Origin: Streptomyces beihaiensis
GTDB taxonomy: Bacteria > Actinomycetota > Actinomycetes > Streptomycetales > Streptomycetaceae
Reading direction: 5' to 3'
NCBI RefSeq assembly: GCF_026274175.1
Contig: NZ_JAPHNL010000035.1
Coordinates: 1 to 64,000, forward strand
DNA: 64,000 bases
Under the pieces are notes generated by a model. That model saw nothing but the letters and a program-made list of their open reading frames with translations, ran no database searches and was not told the DNA's origin. The translations under genes and the position numbers were made by a program. Each line of letters opens with the position of its first letter. Within the stretch, counting starts at the first letter, position 1. Shown piece after piece: positions 7,770 to 16,282 of this stretch.

Positions 7770-9950
7770 TCAGTCCTTCCGGTCGGTGGTGACGGCGGGC
7801 GGCCCGGCCGCCACGTTCTGCTCGGGCTGCTGGTCGTTCTGGTTCGGGTCGTACGGCTTGACGGTCGGCGCGTCGATGGAGCCGTCCGGCTGGATCTTCG
7901 GCAGGCTGGTCTCCGGGTGCGGCAGGATCGCCTTCTTCTTGTCGATCGAGCCGTCGGCCTGGACGCCGTAGAGCGCGTTGTAGATCTTGCGGACGGCCGG
8001 GCCGGAGGCTCCGGAGCCCGTACCGCCCTGGGAGATCGTCATCACGATCGTGTAGTCCTTGGTGTACGTCGCGAACCACGACGTCGTCTGCTTGCCGTGG
8101 ACCTCCGCCGTACCGGTCTTGGCGTGCATGGGGATCTGCTTCTGGGGCCAGCCGCCGAAGCGCCAGGCCGCGGTGCCGCGGGTCGCCACTCCCGCCAGTG
8201 CCTTGTCTATCTGGTCGCGGGTCTTGGCGGACATGGGGAGCTTGGCGTTGACCTTCGGCGGGATCTCGGTGATCTTCTTGCCGTCGGGGCTGACGATGGC
8301 CTTGCCGATCTCGGGCTGGTGCAGGGTGCCGCCGTTGGAGATGGCGGCGTAGATGGCGGCCATCTGGATGGGCGTGACGAGGGTGTCGCCCTGGCCGATG
8401 GAGTAGTTGACCTCGTCACCGGCGCGCATCAGGTTGCCCTGGCGGCAGTTCTCCCAGGACAGTTTCTGGACGAAGGTGCCGTCCTTCTTGCCCACCTTGC
8501 ACCAGTAGTCCTTGTTGGCCTTCCAGAAGTCCTTCTTCCAGGTGCGGTCGGGGATGCGGCCGCTGACCTCGCCCGGCAGGTCGATGCCGGTCTCCTTGCC
8601 GAGACCGAACTCGTGGGCGGTGGTGAAGAACGGGTCCTGGGTGCCCGGCTTGGGGTGGATGCCGCCGAGCTTCTTCCACTCGCGGTGGGCGAGGCCGTAG
8701 AAGACGGTGTCGCAGGAGACCTCCAGGGCGCGGCCGAGGTTGATCGGCCCGAAGTTCTCCGACTCGAAGTTCTTGAAGACCTGGTTGCCGATCGCGTACG
8801 AGCTGGTGCAGGGGTACTTGCCGTCGAACGGGAAACCGGCTTTGACCGCGGCGGTCGAGGAGACCACCTTGAAGGTCGAGCCGGGCGCCGACTGGCCCTG
8901 GATGGCCCGGTTGAGCAGCGGGTAGTTGGACTTCTTGCCGGTGAGTCTGGCGTACTCCTTGGCGGAGATGCCGCCGACCCAGGCGTTGGGGTCGTAGGTC
9001 GGGTTGGACGCCATGGCGATGACGCGGCCGGTCTTGGCCTCCATGACGACGACGGCGCCGGAGTCGGCCTTGTAGTTCTCGCCGGTGACCTTGTCGTACG
9101 TCTGACGGGCCGTCTTCATCGCGTCGTCCAGCTCGCGTTCGGCGACGGCCTGCACGCGTGCGTCTATCGACGTCACGACGGTGGATCCGGGTTCGGCCTT
9201 GTCGCTCTTGGCGCGGCCGATGACACGGCCGAGGTTGTCGACCTCGTAGCGGGTGACGCCCGCCTTGCCGCGCAGTTCCTTGTCGTACTCGCGCTCCAGG
9301 CCGCTGCGGCCGACCTGGTCGGAGCGGAGGTAGGGCGAGTCGGTGTCCTTGGCCTTCTGGATCTCCGCGTCGGTGACCGGGGAGAGGTAGCCGAGGACCT
9401 GCGCGGTGTTGGAGCCGCCGGGGCCGGGGTAGCGGCGCACGGCGGTGGGTTCGGCGGTGATGCCGGGGAAGTCCTCGCCGCGCTCGCGGATCTGCAGAGC
9501 CTGCTTGGGTGTCGCCTCGTCGGTGATGGGGATGGGCTGGTAGGGCGATCCGTTCCAGCAGGGCTGCGGCGTCTTGGCGTCGCAGAGCCTGACCTTCCGG
9601 ATGACGTCGGCGGGTTTCATGCCGAGGAGGTGGGCGACCTTGGTCAGGACGGCCTTGCCGTCGTCCTTCATCTTCAGCAGGTCGGTGCGCGAGGCGGAGA
9701 CGACCAGGCGGGTCTCGTTGTCGGCGAGCGGAACCCCGCGGGCGTCGAGGATCGAGCCGCGCACGGCGGGCGTGACCACCTGCTGGACGTGGTTGCCGGA
9801 CGCCTCCTTCTGGTACTTGTCGCCCTCGCGGATCTGCAGGTACCACAGGCGGCCGCCGAGGGTGAGCAGGAGGGAGAGGACGAGGACCTGGAGGATGACC
9901 AGCCGGATCCTGACGCGCGGCGTCCTGCCGGTCTCAGGGATATTGGACAC
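7770..9950 (-). CDS. mrdA: Penicillin-binding protein 2 (class B transpeptidase)
   Basis: A 726-residue class B PBP. There is one N-terminal transmembrane segment (VRIRLVILQVLVLSLLLTLG), a dimerisation/pedestal region, then the transpeptidase domain with PGSTFK (active-site serine), SCD at the SxN position and HAKTGTAEV (KTG). A proline/asparagine/glutamine-rich tail follows. It cross-links peptidoglycan on the outer membrane face with RodA. GTG start at 9950. The spacer to mreD contains an unusual alternating purine-pyrimidine tract. Confidence 0.95.
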   Translation of the reverse strand: MSNIPETGRTPRVRIRLVILQVLVLSLLLTLGGRLWYLQIREGDKYQKEASGNHVQQVVTPAVRGSILDARGVPLADNETRLVVSASRTDLLKMKDDGKAVLTKVAHLLGMKPADVIRKVRLCDAKTPQPCWNGSPYQPIPITDEATPKQALQIRERGEDFPGITAEPTAVRRYPGPGGSNTAQVLGYLSPVTDAEIQKAKDTDSPYLRSDQVGRSGLEREYDKELRGKAGVTRYEVDNLGRVIGRAKSDKAEPGSTVVTSIDARVQAVAERELDDAMKTARQTYDKVTGENYKADSGAVVVMEAKTGRVIAMASNPTYDPNAWVGGISAKEYARLTGKKSNYPLLNRAIQGQSAPGSTFKVVSSTAAVKAGFPFDGKYPCTSSYAIGNQVFKNFESENFGPINLGRALEVSCDTVFYGLAHREWKKLGGIHPKPGTQDPFFTTAHEFGLGKETGIDLPGEVSGRIPDRTWKKDFWKANKDYWCKVGKKDGTFVQKLSWENCRQGNLMRAGDEVNYSIGQGDTLVTPIQMAAIYAAISNGGTLHQPEIGKAIVSPDGKKITEIPPKVNAKLPMSAKTRDQIDKALAGVATRGTAAWRFGGWPQKQIPMHAKTGTAEVHGKQTTSWFATYTKDYTIVMTISQGGTGSGASGPAVRKIYNALYGVQADGSIDKKKAILPHPETSLPKIQPDGSIDAPTVKPYDPNQNDQQPEQNVAAGPPAVTTDRKD

Positions 9951-9973
9951 GGTGCCGTGCTGCCCCTCTCAGA

Positions 9974-10007
9974 ACGTGTACGTGTACGTGCGTGTGTACG
10001 TGTACGT
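9974..10007. repeat. 34-nt alternating purine-pyrimidine tract between mreD and mrdA
   Basis: The spacer between mreD and mrdA contains repeated GTGTAC/ACGTGTAC hexamers; bases 9974-10007 alternate purine and pyrimidine without a break. Further GTGCAC and GTACGTGTACAC pieces follow to about 10031. Such tracts can adopt left-handed DNA. In RNA the self-complementary units could also fold. Direct observation; consequence unknown. Confidence 0.85.
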
Positions 10008-10054
10008 CGTGCACGGCTGGTACGTGTACACGCTGAACCTGTGCGCGGTGGCGG

Positions 10055-10738
10055 TCACAGTCGTTTGACCCCCTTGATGCGCCCGGCGCGGGCGGCGCGG
10101 ACCTTGACCGCCTTGGTCCGCAGGACGGTGCGCCGGCCGCCCAGACGCAGGCCGGTGCCGGAGGAGAGCCACCCGGCGGACACGTCGGTGGTGGTCCTGC
10201 CGGAGCCGCCGGAGGAGTTGGTCTCGGCGAGCGGGTCGTTCTCGGCGCGTCTGGCGAGGGCCATCACGCCGGGCACCACGAACGGCGCGAGCAGCAGGTC
10301 GTAGACGGCGGCGGTGAACAGCAGGCTGACGAGCCCCACGTGGCGGGCGGCGGTGTCGCCGACGAGCGCGCCCACGCTCGCGTACAGCAGGGTGGTGCCG
10401 ATGGCGGCGGCGACCACGACGAGCATCGGCCCGAGGGCGGTGCGCGGCTGGCCCTTCTCGGGCTTGGCGAGTCCGGCGAGGTAGCCGATGACGCAGAGCA
10501 CCAGGGCGTAGCGTCCGGCGGCGTGGTCGGCGGGCGGGGCGAGGTCGGTGAGCAGGCCCGCGCCGAAGCCGACGAGGCAGCCGCCGACGTGGCCGTAGAC
10601 CAGGGCGAGGCCGAGCACGGTCAGCAGCATCAGGTCCGGCACGGCGCCGGGCAGTTGCAGCCGGGCGAGCACGCAGACCTGAACCACCAGGGCGACGACG
10701 ACGAGCGCGGCGGAGAGCAGCATCCGGTTGAAGCGCAT
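10055..10738 (-). CDS. mreD: Rod shape-determining membrane protein MreD
   Basis: A 227-residue hydrophobic protein with about five membrane segments, starting MRFNRMLLSAALVVVALVVQ and followed by LQLPGAVPDLMLLTVLGLAL, the family's typical PDL motif. The C-terminal 55 residues are a charged, Ser/Gly-rich cytoplasmic tail longer than in rod-shaped bacteria, as usual in Streptomyces. It lies between mreC (18-nt gap) and mrdA on the same transcript. Confidence 0.9.
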   Translation of the reverse strand: MRFNRMLLSAALVVVALVVQVCVLARLQLPGAVPDLMLLTVLGLALVYGHVGGCLVGFGAGLLTDLAPPADHAAGRYALVLCVIGYLAGLAKPEKGQPRTALGPMLVVVAAAIGTTLLYASVGALVGDTAARHVGLVSLLFTAAVYDLLLAPFVVPGVMALARRAENDPLAETNSSGGSGRTTTDVSAGWLSSGTGLRLGGRRTVLRTKAVKVRAARAGRIKGVKRL

Positions 10739-10756
10739 GGTTCTTGCTCCTCCTGT

Positions 10757-11710
10757 CTACTGCTGGCCGTTGCCGGCGGCGGCGTTGTTCGCGTTGCCGT
10801 CGGCCGGGGCGGAAGGCGTCGCGGTGACGGTCACGGTGGGGGCCGGCTTGGGCTTGTGCGGCAGCACTTCGTCGCGCGGGTCCTTGCGGGGCGCGCTGAC
10901 GACGACGCCGACGATGTCGAGTTTGGTGAAGCCGACGAACGGCTGGACGTAGACCGTGCGGGTGAGGTCACCGCCGGACGGGTCGACGCGGACGACCTTG
11001 CCGACCGGGACTCCCGGCACGAACGGCTTGTCGCCCTGCGAGCCGAAGGTGACGAGCCGCTCGCCCTTCTTGATCTTCGCCTTGCCGTTGAGCAGCTGGA
11101 CGCGGAGCGGCCGGTCGCCCTGCCCGGTGGCGAAGCCGAGCTCGTCGGTCTTCTCCATGCGGGTGCCGACGGTGAAGTCCGGGTCGTTGGCGAGCAGCAC
11201 GGTCGCCGTGTCCGGGCCGACGGTGGTGACGCGGCCGACGAGCCCGTCCCCGTTCAGAACGGTCATGTCGCGCTTGATGCCGTCGTTGGCCCCGGCGTCG
11301 ATGGTGACCGTCCAGGAGAAGCCCTGGGCGGCCCCTATGGCGATGACCTGGGCGCCTTTGATGCCGTACTGGCCCGCGCCCGCCGTCTTGAGCAGCTTGT
11401 TCAGCTGGCGGAGCTTGCTGCGGTCGCGGGAGTCGCTGCCGAGCTCGGCCTTCAACGCCGCGTTCTCACGCTCCAGTTGGCTTATCCGGTCGTGCCGCGT
11501 GCCGGAGTCGCGGACCGCCCCTATGGCGTTGCCGATGGGGTCGACCGCGCCGGACACTCCGTTCTCCACCGGGCCGAAGACCGTGGCGGCGGCGCGGCGG
11601 GCACCCTGGACCGGTGAGTCCTGCCCGCCGCGGATGTCCACCGTGATCAGTGCGAACGCGATGGCGATCAGCAGCACCAGGAGCAGCCGGCTCTCTCGTG
11701 TGTCCCTCAC
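10757..11710 (-). CDS. mreC: Rod shape-determining protein MreC
   Basis: About 317 residues from GTG at 11710 (MRDTRESRLLLVLLIAIAFA). There is a short cytoplasmic start, one membrane anchor, a coiled coil (ISQLERENAALKAEL) and two beta domains (VIAIGAAQGFSWTVTIDAGAND; LLANDPDFTVGTRM). A Pro/Thr/Ala-rich low-complexity tail follows. A TTG at 11734 would add eight residues; GTG is preferred because the family starts at this point, although the AGGAAGG upstream is rather far (14 nt). MreC links MreB filaments to the wall synthases MrdA/RodA. Confidence 0.9.
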   Translation of the reverse strand: MRDTRESRLLLVLLIAIAFALITVDIRGGQDSPVQGARRAAATVFGPVENGVSGAVDPIGNAIGAVRDSGTRHDRISQLERENAALKAELGSDSRDRSKLRQLNKLLKTAGAGQYGIKGAQVIAIGAAQGFSWTVTIDAGANDGIKRDMTVLNGDGLVGRVTTVGPDTATVLLANDPDFTVGTRMEKTDELGFATGQGDRPLRVQLLNGKAKIKKGERLVTFGSQGDKPFVPGVPVGKVVRVDPSGGDLTRTVYVQPFVGFTKLDIVGVVVSAPRKDPRDEVLPHKPKPAPTVTVTATPSAPADGNANNAAAGNGQQ

Positions 11711-11737
11711 GTGCGGCGGCCGTGCCTTCCTCAATCG

Positions 11738-11781
11738 GGTACTTCAAGTGGGTACTTCGTCAGGTACTTCGTCGGTACTTC
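11738..11781. repeat. Four GGTACTTC repeats spaced 13, 12 and 11 bp
   Basis: GGTACTTC occurs at 11738, 11751, 11763 and 11774, that is, roughly one helical turn apart, in the mreB-mreC spacer (GAAGTACC on the transcribed strand). Same-face phasing suggests a protein-binding array or an RNA element just upstream of the mreC start. No regulator can be named from sequence. Confidence 0.8.
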
Positions 11782-11816
11782 GGAGGATTTGTTGTGTCTT
11801 GCCTCTATATCAACGA

Positions 11817-11852
11817 TCCGCCGCACGAAGTGGCACCCACTCGTACGGCGGA
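11817..11852. other. Long imperfect hairpin in the mreB-mreC spacer
   Basis: Arms TCCGCCG/CGGCGGA enclose a CA/TA internal loop, then CGA/TCG and GTGG/CCAC helices. It lies 14 nt downstream of the mreB stop. There is no U-tract, so it is more likely an attenuator, RNA-stability or processing element between mreB and mreC than a full terminator. Confidence 0.65.
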
Positions 11853-11866
11853 CCCACCGCTGTGGA

Positions 11867-12898
11867 TCAGCGGCGCGGCTGGGCGTCCAGGACCTGCTGG
11901 AGCGCCTCGAACTCCTCGACGCACTTGCCGGAGCCGAGCGCCACGGAGTCCAGCGGGTTCTCGGCGATGTGGATCGGCATGCCGGTCTCGCGGCGCAGCC
12001 GCTCGTCGAGGCCGCGCAGCAGGGCGCCGCCGCCGGTGAGCACGATGCCGCGGTCCATGACGTCGCCGGAGAGCTCGGGCGGGCACTTGTCGAGGGTGGT
12101 CTTGACCGCGTCGACGATCGCGTTGACCGGCTCCTCGATGGCCTTGCGCACCTCGGCGGCCGAGATGACGACGGTCTTCGGGAGGCCGGAGACGAGGTCG
12201 CGACCGCGGATCTCGGTGTGCTCGTCGGAGTCGAGGTCGTACGCCGAGCCGATGGTGATCTTGATCTGCTCGGCGGTGCGCTCACCGAGGAGGAGCGAGT
12301 ACTCCTTCTTGATGTGCTGGATGATCGCGTTGTCCAGCTCGTCGCCCGCGACGCGGATCGACTGTGCTGTGACGATTCCGCCGAGCGAGATGACGGCGAC
12401 CTCGGTGGTGCCGCCACCGATGTCGACCACCATGTTGCCGGTGGCCTCGTGGACCGGCAGGGCCGAGCCGATCGCCGCCGCCATGGGTTCCTCGATGATG
12501 TGCACCTGGCGGGCGCCGGCCTGCGTGGAGGCCTCGATGACCGCGCGGCGCTCGACGCCGGTGATGCCGGAGGGGACGCAGACCACCACGCGCGGCCGGG
12601 CCAGATAGCGCCGCTTGTGGATCTTCAGGATGAAGTAGCGGAGCATCCGCTCGGTGATCTCGAAGTCGGCGATCACGCCGTCCTTCAGGGGCCGCACCGC
12701 CACGATGTTGCCCGGGGTCCGGCCGATCATCTTCTTGGCTTCGGCACCGACGGCGAGGATGCCGCCGGTGTTGGTGTTGATCGCGACCACGGACGGCTCG
12801 TTGAGTACGATCCCTCGTCCCCTGACGTACACCAGCGTGTTGGCGGTCCCGAGGTCGACAGCCATGTCACGGCCGATGAACGACATTGAGTTCCCCAT
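11867..12898 (-). CDS. mreB: Actin-like rod shape protein MreB
   Basis: A 343-residue actin-fold ATPase. It carries the phosphate-1 motif [13 protein letters not shown], the phosphate-2 motif [11 protein letters not shown] near residue 165 and the adenosine motif [14 protein letters not shown]. In Streptomyces MreB assembles at septa and spore walls rather than driving vegetative elongation. ATG at 12898; an internal ATG ([12 protein letters not shown]) four codons later is the alternative. It is the first gene of the mreBCD-mrdA-rodA operon. Its 3' spacer carries the repeat array and hairpin noted above. Confidence 0.97.
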   Translation of the reverse strand: MGNSMSFIGRDMAVDLGTANTLVYVRGRGIVLNEPSVVAINTNTGGILAVGAEAKKMIGRTPGNIVAVRPLKDGVIADFEITERMLRYFILKIHKRRYLARPRVVVCVPSGITGVERRAVIEASTQAGARQVHIIEEPMAAAIGSALPVHEATGNMVVDIGGGTTEVAVISLGGIVTAQSIRVAGDELDNAIIQHIKKEYSLLLGERTAEQIKITIGSAYDLDSDEHTEIRGRDLVSGLPKTVVISAAEVRKAIEEPVNAIVDAVKTTLDKCPPELSGDVMDRGIVLTGGGALLRGLDERLRRETGMPIHIAENPLDSVALGSGKCVEEFEALQQVLDAQPRR

Positions 12899-13269
12899 CA
12901 GGATTCGTCTGGCCTTCCCACTGGAGCGTTTGATTGCTTGTCAGGTAGGCGAGAGGTGGACGCGTGTGGCGTGAAGGCTTCCATCGTAGTCTCGCCTGCA
13001 CAGTCACGGCGCGAGGGTCTTCGCCATTGTCAGCAGATGAAACCCCGCCCCGCTATTGGGGACGTGCCGACGGAGGGTCGCGTTCCCCCGATCGGGGCGC
13101 ATATGCCAAGGAGCGGCCCGGATTTTCGGGCCGCTCCAGGTCACCGGCGGCCAATGCCTGACAGAGCATCAGAAAGTCCCGTCCGGCCGTCTCACGGTAC
13201 GGACACCGGCCGTCTCGGAACCGCCTCGGCGCCGTCTCGGAACCGCCGCAGAACCGCCTCGGTACCGCC
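12899..13269. other. Intergenic region mreB-ndk (371 nt)
   Basis: No gene is supported here. It must hold the mreB promoter (minus strand). I see the strong hairpin at 13110-13137, a GATC-centred palindrome CCCCGATCGGGG at 13086-13097, and a direct repeat CGTCTCGGAACCGCC at 13211-13225 and 13233-13247 (22-bp period) just beyond the ndk stop. Confidence 0.6.
13110..13137 (-). terminator. Hairpin terminator downstream of ndk
   Basis: Perfect 11-bp stem GGAGCGGCCCG/CGGGCCGCTCC around a GATTTT loop, about 130 nt beyond the ndk stop. No U-tract on the minus strand, as is common in Streptomyces. Confidence 0.75.
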
Positions 13270-13683
13270 TCAGACCAGGCCCGGGAAGAAGATCTTCAGC
13301 TCGCGCTCGGCGGACTCCTCGGAGTCGGAGGCGTGGATCAGGTTCTCGCGCACGATCACGCCGTAGTCACCACGGATCGAGCCCGGCGCCGCGGCGATCG
13401 GGTCGGTCGGCCCGGCCAGCTGGCGTACGCCCTCGATGACCCGCTCGCCCTCGACGACCAGCGCGACGACCGGGCCGGACAGCATGAACTCGACCAGCGG
13501 TTCGTAGAACGGGCGGCCGACGTGCTCGGCGTAGTGCTGCTCCAGGGTCGCCCGGTCGAGCCGGCGCAGTTCGAGCGCGGAGATCGTCCAGCCCGCCTTG
13601 CGCTCGATCCGCCCGACGATCTCACCGACCAACGAGCGGCGGACGGCGTCCGGCTTCAGGAGGACGAGCGTGCGCTGGGTCAT
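13270..13683 (-). CDS. ndk: Nucleoside-diphosphate kinase
   Basis: 137 residues, the normal length, starting MTQRTLVLLKPDAVRRSLVG. The active-site region GPTDPIAAAPGSIRGDYG and ENLIHASDSEESAERELKIFF (histidine that carries the phosphate) are intact. It transfers the gamma-phosphate from ATP to other NDPs. The ATG at 13683 has AAGGAG about 9 nt upstream; the longer frame is excluded by that site. Confidence 0.97.
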   Translation of the reverse strand: MTQRTLVLLKPDAVRRSLVGEIVGRIERKAGWTISALELRRLDRATLEQHYAEHVGRPFYEPLVEFMLSGPVVALVVEGERVIEGVRQLAGPTDPIAAAPGSIRGDYGVIVRENLIHASDSEESAERELKIFFPGLV

Positions 13684-13862
13684 GATGTGCGGCTCCTTGC
13701 AGGCCAGGGATGTACGGGTCCGCCCTGAGGCTACCGGGCGCGCCTCGGACCACGGCACCCGGACCATGACGCCCGCCCCGCGGCAGCGGGGAGGACCCGC
13801 GTGCCACGGGCGCGGTCAACCACCGGCCGCTGACGACGATGCGCGTCCGCGGCACGCGGCGC

Positions 13863-14207
13863 TCACCGCGCCTGCGCCTCCTGCGCCGCCCACCGGGCCT
13901 TCGCCTCGTCGACCTTCCGGCCGAAGTGGACCGAGGCCCACCACAGCGCGGCGAAGCACGCCCCGAGGAAGAACATCAGCGGCACGACGAACCCGCTGAT
14001 GATCAGGGCGATCTGAAGCGCCCACCCGAGCTGCACCCCGCCCGGCCGGGTGACCATGCCGCACAGCAGCACGCTCAGCGCCATCGCGACGCCGCAGACC
14101 GTCCACACCGCCGACGACGACAGACTGTCGTCCTTCATGGCGACGAGCCCCGCGAAGCCGATGATGAAGAACTCGCCGATCAGCGTCGACGAACACAACG
14201 TACGCAC
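13863..14207 (-). CDS. DUF4233 small membrane protein
   Basis: 114 residues from GTG at 14207 (MRTLCSSTLIGEFFIIGFAG). Four hydrophobic segments are visible, including AVWTVCGVAMALSVLLCGMV and IALIISGFVVPLMFFLGACF, then a charged tail. This matches actinobacterial DUF4233, which almost always follows folC. Here it starts 6 nt after the folC stop, so the two are co-transcribed. Function unknown. Confidence 0.88.
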   Translation of the reverse strand: MRTLCSSTLIGEFFIIGFAGLVAMKDDSLSSSAVWTVCGVAMALSVLLCGMVTRPGGVQLGWALQIALIISGFVVPLMFFLGACFAALWWASVHFGRKVDEAKARWAAQEAQAR

Positions 14208-14213
14208 AGTCGA

Positions 14214-15746
14214 TCAGCCCTTCCCGAGCAACAGCCTGGCCTCACCGACCGTGATCACGGATCCGGTGACGAGCACTCCCCCACCCGCGTACTCCCCCTG
14301 CTCCTCGGCGAGGGTGATCGCGGCCTCCAGCGCGTCGTCGAGCCGCGGCTCGACCTGCACCCGGTCCTCACCGAACACCTCCACCGCGAGCGCGGCCAGC
14401 GTGTCCGCGTCCATCGCCCGGTGGCTGGAGTTCTGCGTGACGACGATCTCCGCGAAGACCGGCTCGAATGCCTCGAGCAGTCCCCGTACGTTCTTGTCCG
14501 CGCTCGCGCCGACCACCCCGATGAGCCGGCTGAAGTCGAAGACCTCGCCGATCGCCTCGGCGGTGACCCGGGCCCCCGCGGGGTTGTGCGCGGCGTCCAG
14601 GACGACCGTCGGCGAGCGGCGCACGACCTCCAGGCGGCCCGGCGAGGTGACGGACGCGAGGGCCTGGCGGATGGTGTCGATGTCGAGCGGGCGCGCGTGC
14701 TGGGAGCCGATGCCGAAGAACGCCTCGACGGCCGCGAGCGCCACCGCGGCGTTGTGCGCCTGGTGGGCGCCGTGCAGCGGCAGGAAGACCTCCTCGTACT
14801 CGCCGCCGAGCCCGCGCAGCGTCACCAGCTGCCCGCCGACGGCGACCTGACGCGCGACGACCCCGAACTCAAGGCCCTCGCGCGCGACCGTGGCATCCAC
14901 CTCGACGGCCTTCTTCAGGATCACCTGCGCCGCGTCGACCGGCTGCTGAGCCATGATGACGGTGGCGCCGCTCTTGATGATCCCGGACTTCTCAACGGCG
15001 ATCTCGCCGGGCGTCTCGCCGAGCCGGTCGGTGTGGTCGAGGTCGATCGGCGTGATCACGGCGACCGACGCGTCGATGACGTTCGTCGCGTCCCAGCTGC
15101 CGCCCATGCCGACCTCGACGACCGCGACGTCGACCGGGGCGTCGGCGAACGCCGCGTACGCCATGCCGGTGAGCACCTCGAAGAACGACAGGCGGTACTC
15201 CTGCTGGGCGTCGACCATCTCGACGTACGGCTTGATGTCGTCGTACGTCTCCACGAACCGCTCGTGGGTGATCGGGGCGCCGTCCAGGCTGATCCGCTCG
15301 GTGATCGACTGCACGTGCGGCGACGTGTACCGCCCGGTGCGCAGCTCGAAGGCGCCGAGTAGCGCCTCGATCATGCGGGCCGTGGACGTCTTGCCGTTCG
15401 TCCCCGTGATGTGGATCGACGGGTACGCGCGCTGCGGCTCGCCGAGCACGTCCATCAGGGCGGCGATGCGGCTGACGGACGGCTCCAGCTTCGTCTCGCC
15501 CCAGCGGGTGGCCAGCTCGGCCTCGACCACGCGCAGGGCCTTCTCCACCTCGGGGTCCTGCGGGCGGGCCGGAACGCCGTCACCCTGGGGCGGACCCGCC
15601 TGCGTGCGCAGGGTGCGACTGCCCGCCTCGATCACCGCGAGGTCGGGGTCGCGGTCCGTCTCGGCGCCGACGATGTCGTCGAAGGCGTCGGAGGAGGGGT
15701 CGGGCAGGTCGTCGTCGCCGTTGTCGCGCTTGGGGAGGTCACTCAC
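14214..15746 (-). CDS. folC: Folylpolyglutamate synthase / dihydrofolate synthase
   Basis: 510 residues from GTG at 15746 (MSDLPKRDNGDDDLPDPSSD). After an acidic N-terminal extension of about 75 residues typical of Streptomyces, the Mur-ligase fold begins: ATP loop ITGTNGKTSTARMIE, SPHVQSITERI (omega loop region), GGSWDATNVID and LDAAHNPAGARV. It adds glutamates to folates and may also make dihydrofolate. A frame extending upstream into the 30-bp repeats is open only because of base composition and is not used. Confidence 0.95.
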   Translation of the reverse strand: MSDLPKRDNGDDDLPDPSSDAFDDIVGAETDRDPDLAVIEAGSRTLRTQAGPPQGDGVPARPQDPEVEKALRVVEAELATRWGETKLEPSVSRIAALMDVLGEPQRAYPSIHITGTNGKTSTARMIEALLGAFELRTGRYTSPHVQSITERISLDGAPITHERFVETYDDIKPYVEMVDAQQEYRLSFFEVLTGMAYAAFADAPVDVAVVEVGMGGSWDATNVIDASVAVITPIDLDHTDRLGETPGEIAVEKSGIIKSGATVIMAQQPVDAAQVILKKAVEVDATVAREGLEFGVVARQVAVGGQLVTLRGLGGEYEEVFLPLHGAHQAHNAAVALAAVEAFFGIGSQHARPLDIDTIRQALASVTSPGRLEVVRRSPTVVLDAAHNPAGARVTAEAIGEVFDFSRLIGVVGASADKNVRGLLEAFEPVFAEIVVTQNSSHRAMDADTLAALAVEVFGEDRVQVEPRLDDALEAAITLAEEQGEYAGGGVLVTGSVITVGEARLLLGKG

Positions 15747-15856
15747 GTACGCCAGTCTACGGAGCGCCGCCGACAGCGGCGCTCCGCGGTGGGTCGGGAC
15801 GATCGCCCCGTCCGGTTCGGGACCTTCGCCCCCGCCGGATCGCGCCACCGCCGGCG

Positions 15857-16063
15857 TCCACGCGCGTGGCTGCCTGCGTCCGACCCACACGCGTGCTTGC
15901 CCGCGCCCAAGCCCCCACACGCGTGCTTGCCCGCGCCCAAGCGCCCACACGCATGGTTGCCCGCGCCCAAGCGCCCACGCGCGTGATCGCCCCCGCCCAA
16001 GCCCTCACACGCATGGCTGTCCCCGCCCGAGCGCCCACACGTGTGATCGCCCGCGCCCGCACG
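15857..16063. repeat. 30-bp tandem repeat (about seven copies) upstream of folC
   Basis: Units begin at 15884, 15914, 15944, 15974, 16004 and 16034 with exact 30-bp spacing, plus a diverged copy at about 15857. A typical unit starts CCCACACGCGTGCTTGCCCG and ends CGCCCAAGCG. It occupies the space between the divergent folC (start 15746) and the membrane protein gene at 16283. All frames are open through it on both strands, giving decapeptide repeats, but no start site or homology supports translation. Unique spacers are absent, so it is not CRISPR. Confidence 0.9.
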
Positions 16064-16282
16064 GCGGAGGCGCATGTCGGCACAGCGCCGTGCCCCTTCA
16101 GGGACGCTGGGCCCGCCACCGCGTACGAGGCGACCGCGAAGCGGGGCGCGCGCTCCCGTACGCGGTCGGCCGGACGCCACGCTCACCGCGGCGTGCGGTC
16201 CGTACGTCCATCTGCCGTAAACCGCTCGGCCATCCGGCGCGGGACCGGCCGCGCGCGCGGGACCGGCGGTCCAATCGGTGCC

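Noticed and set aside
6582-10304. 1240-codon plus-strand open frame opposite rodA, mrdA and mreD
   Set aside because: Shadow of well-identified minus-strand genes; composition is Arg/Gly/Asp/Val-rich with no family signature, an effect of very high GC.
15857-16063. Possible CRISPR array
   Set aside because: Direct tandem 30-bp units without unique spacers and no cas genes nearby.
15866-16282. Decapeptide-repeat N-terminal extension of the 16283 gene through the 30-bp repeats
   Set aside because: All frames are open there; no ribosome site or conserved sequence supports translation, and the protein-like part begins at 16283.
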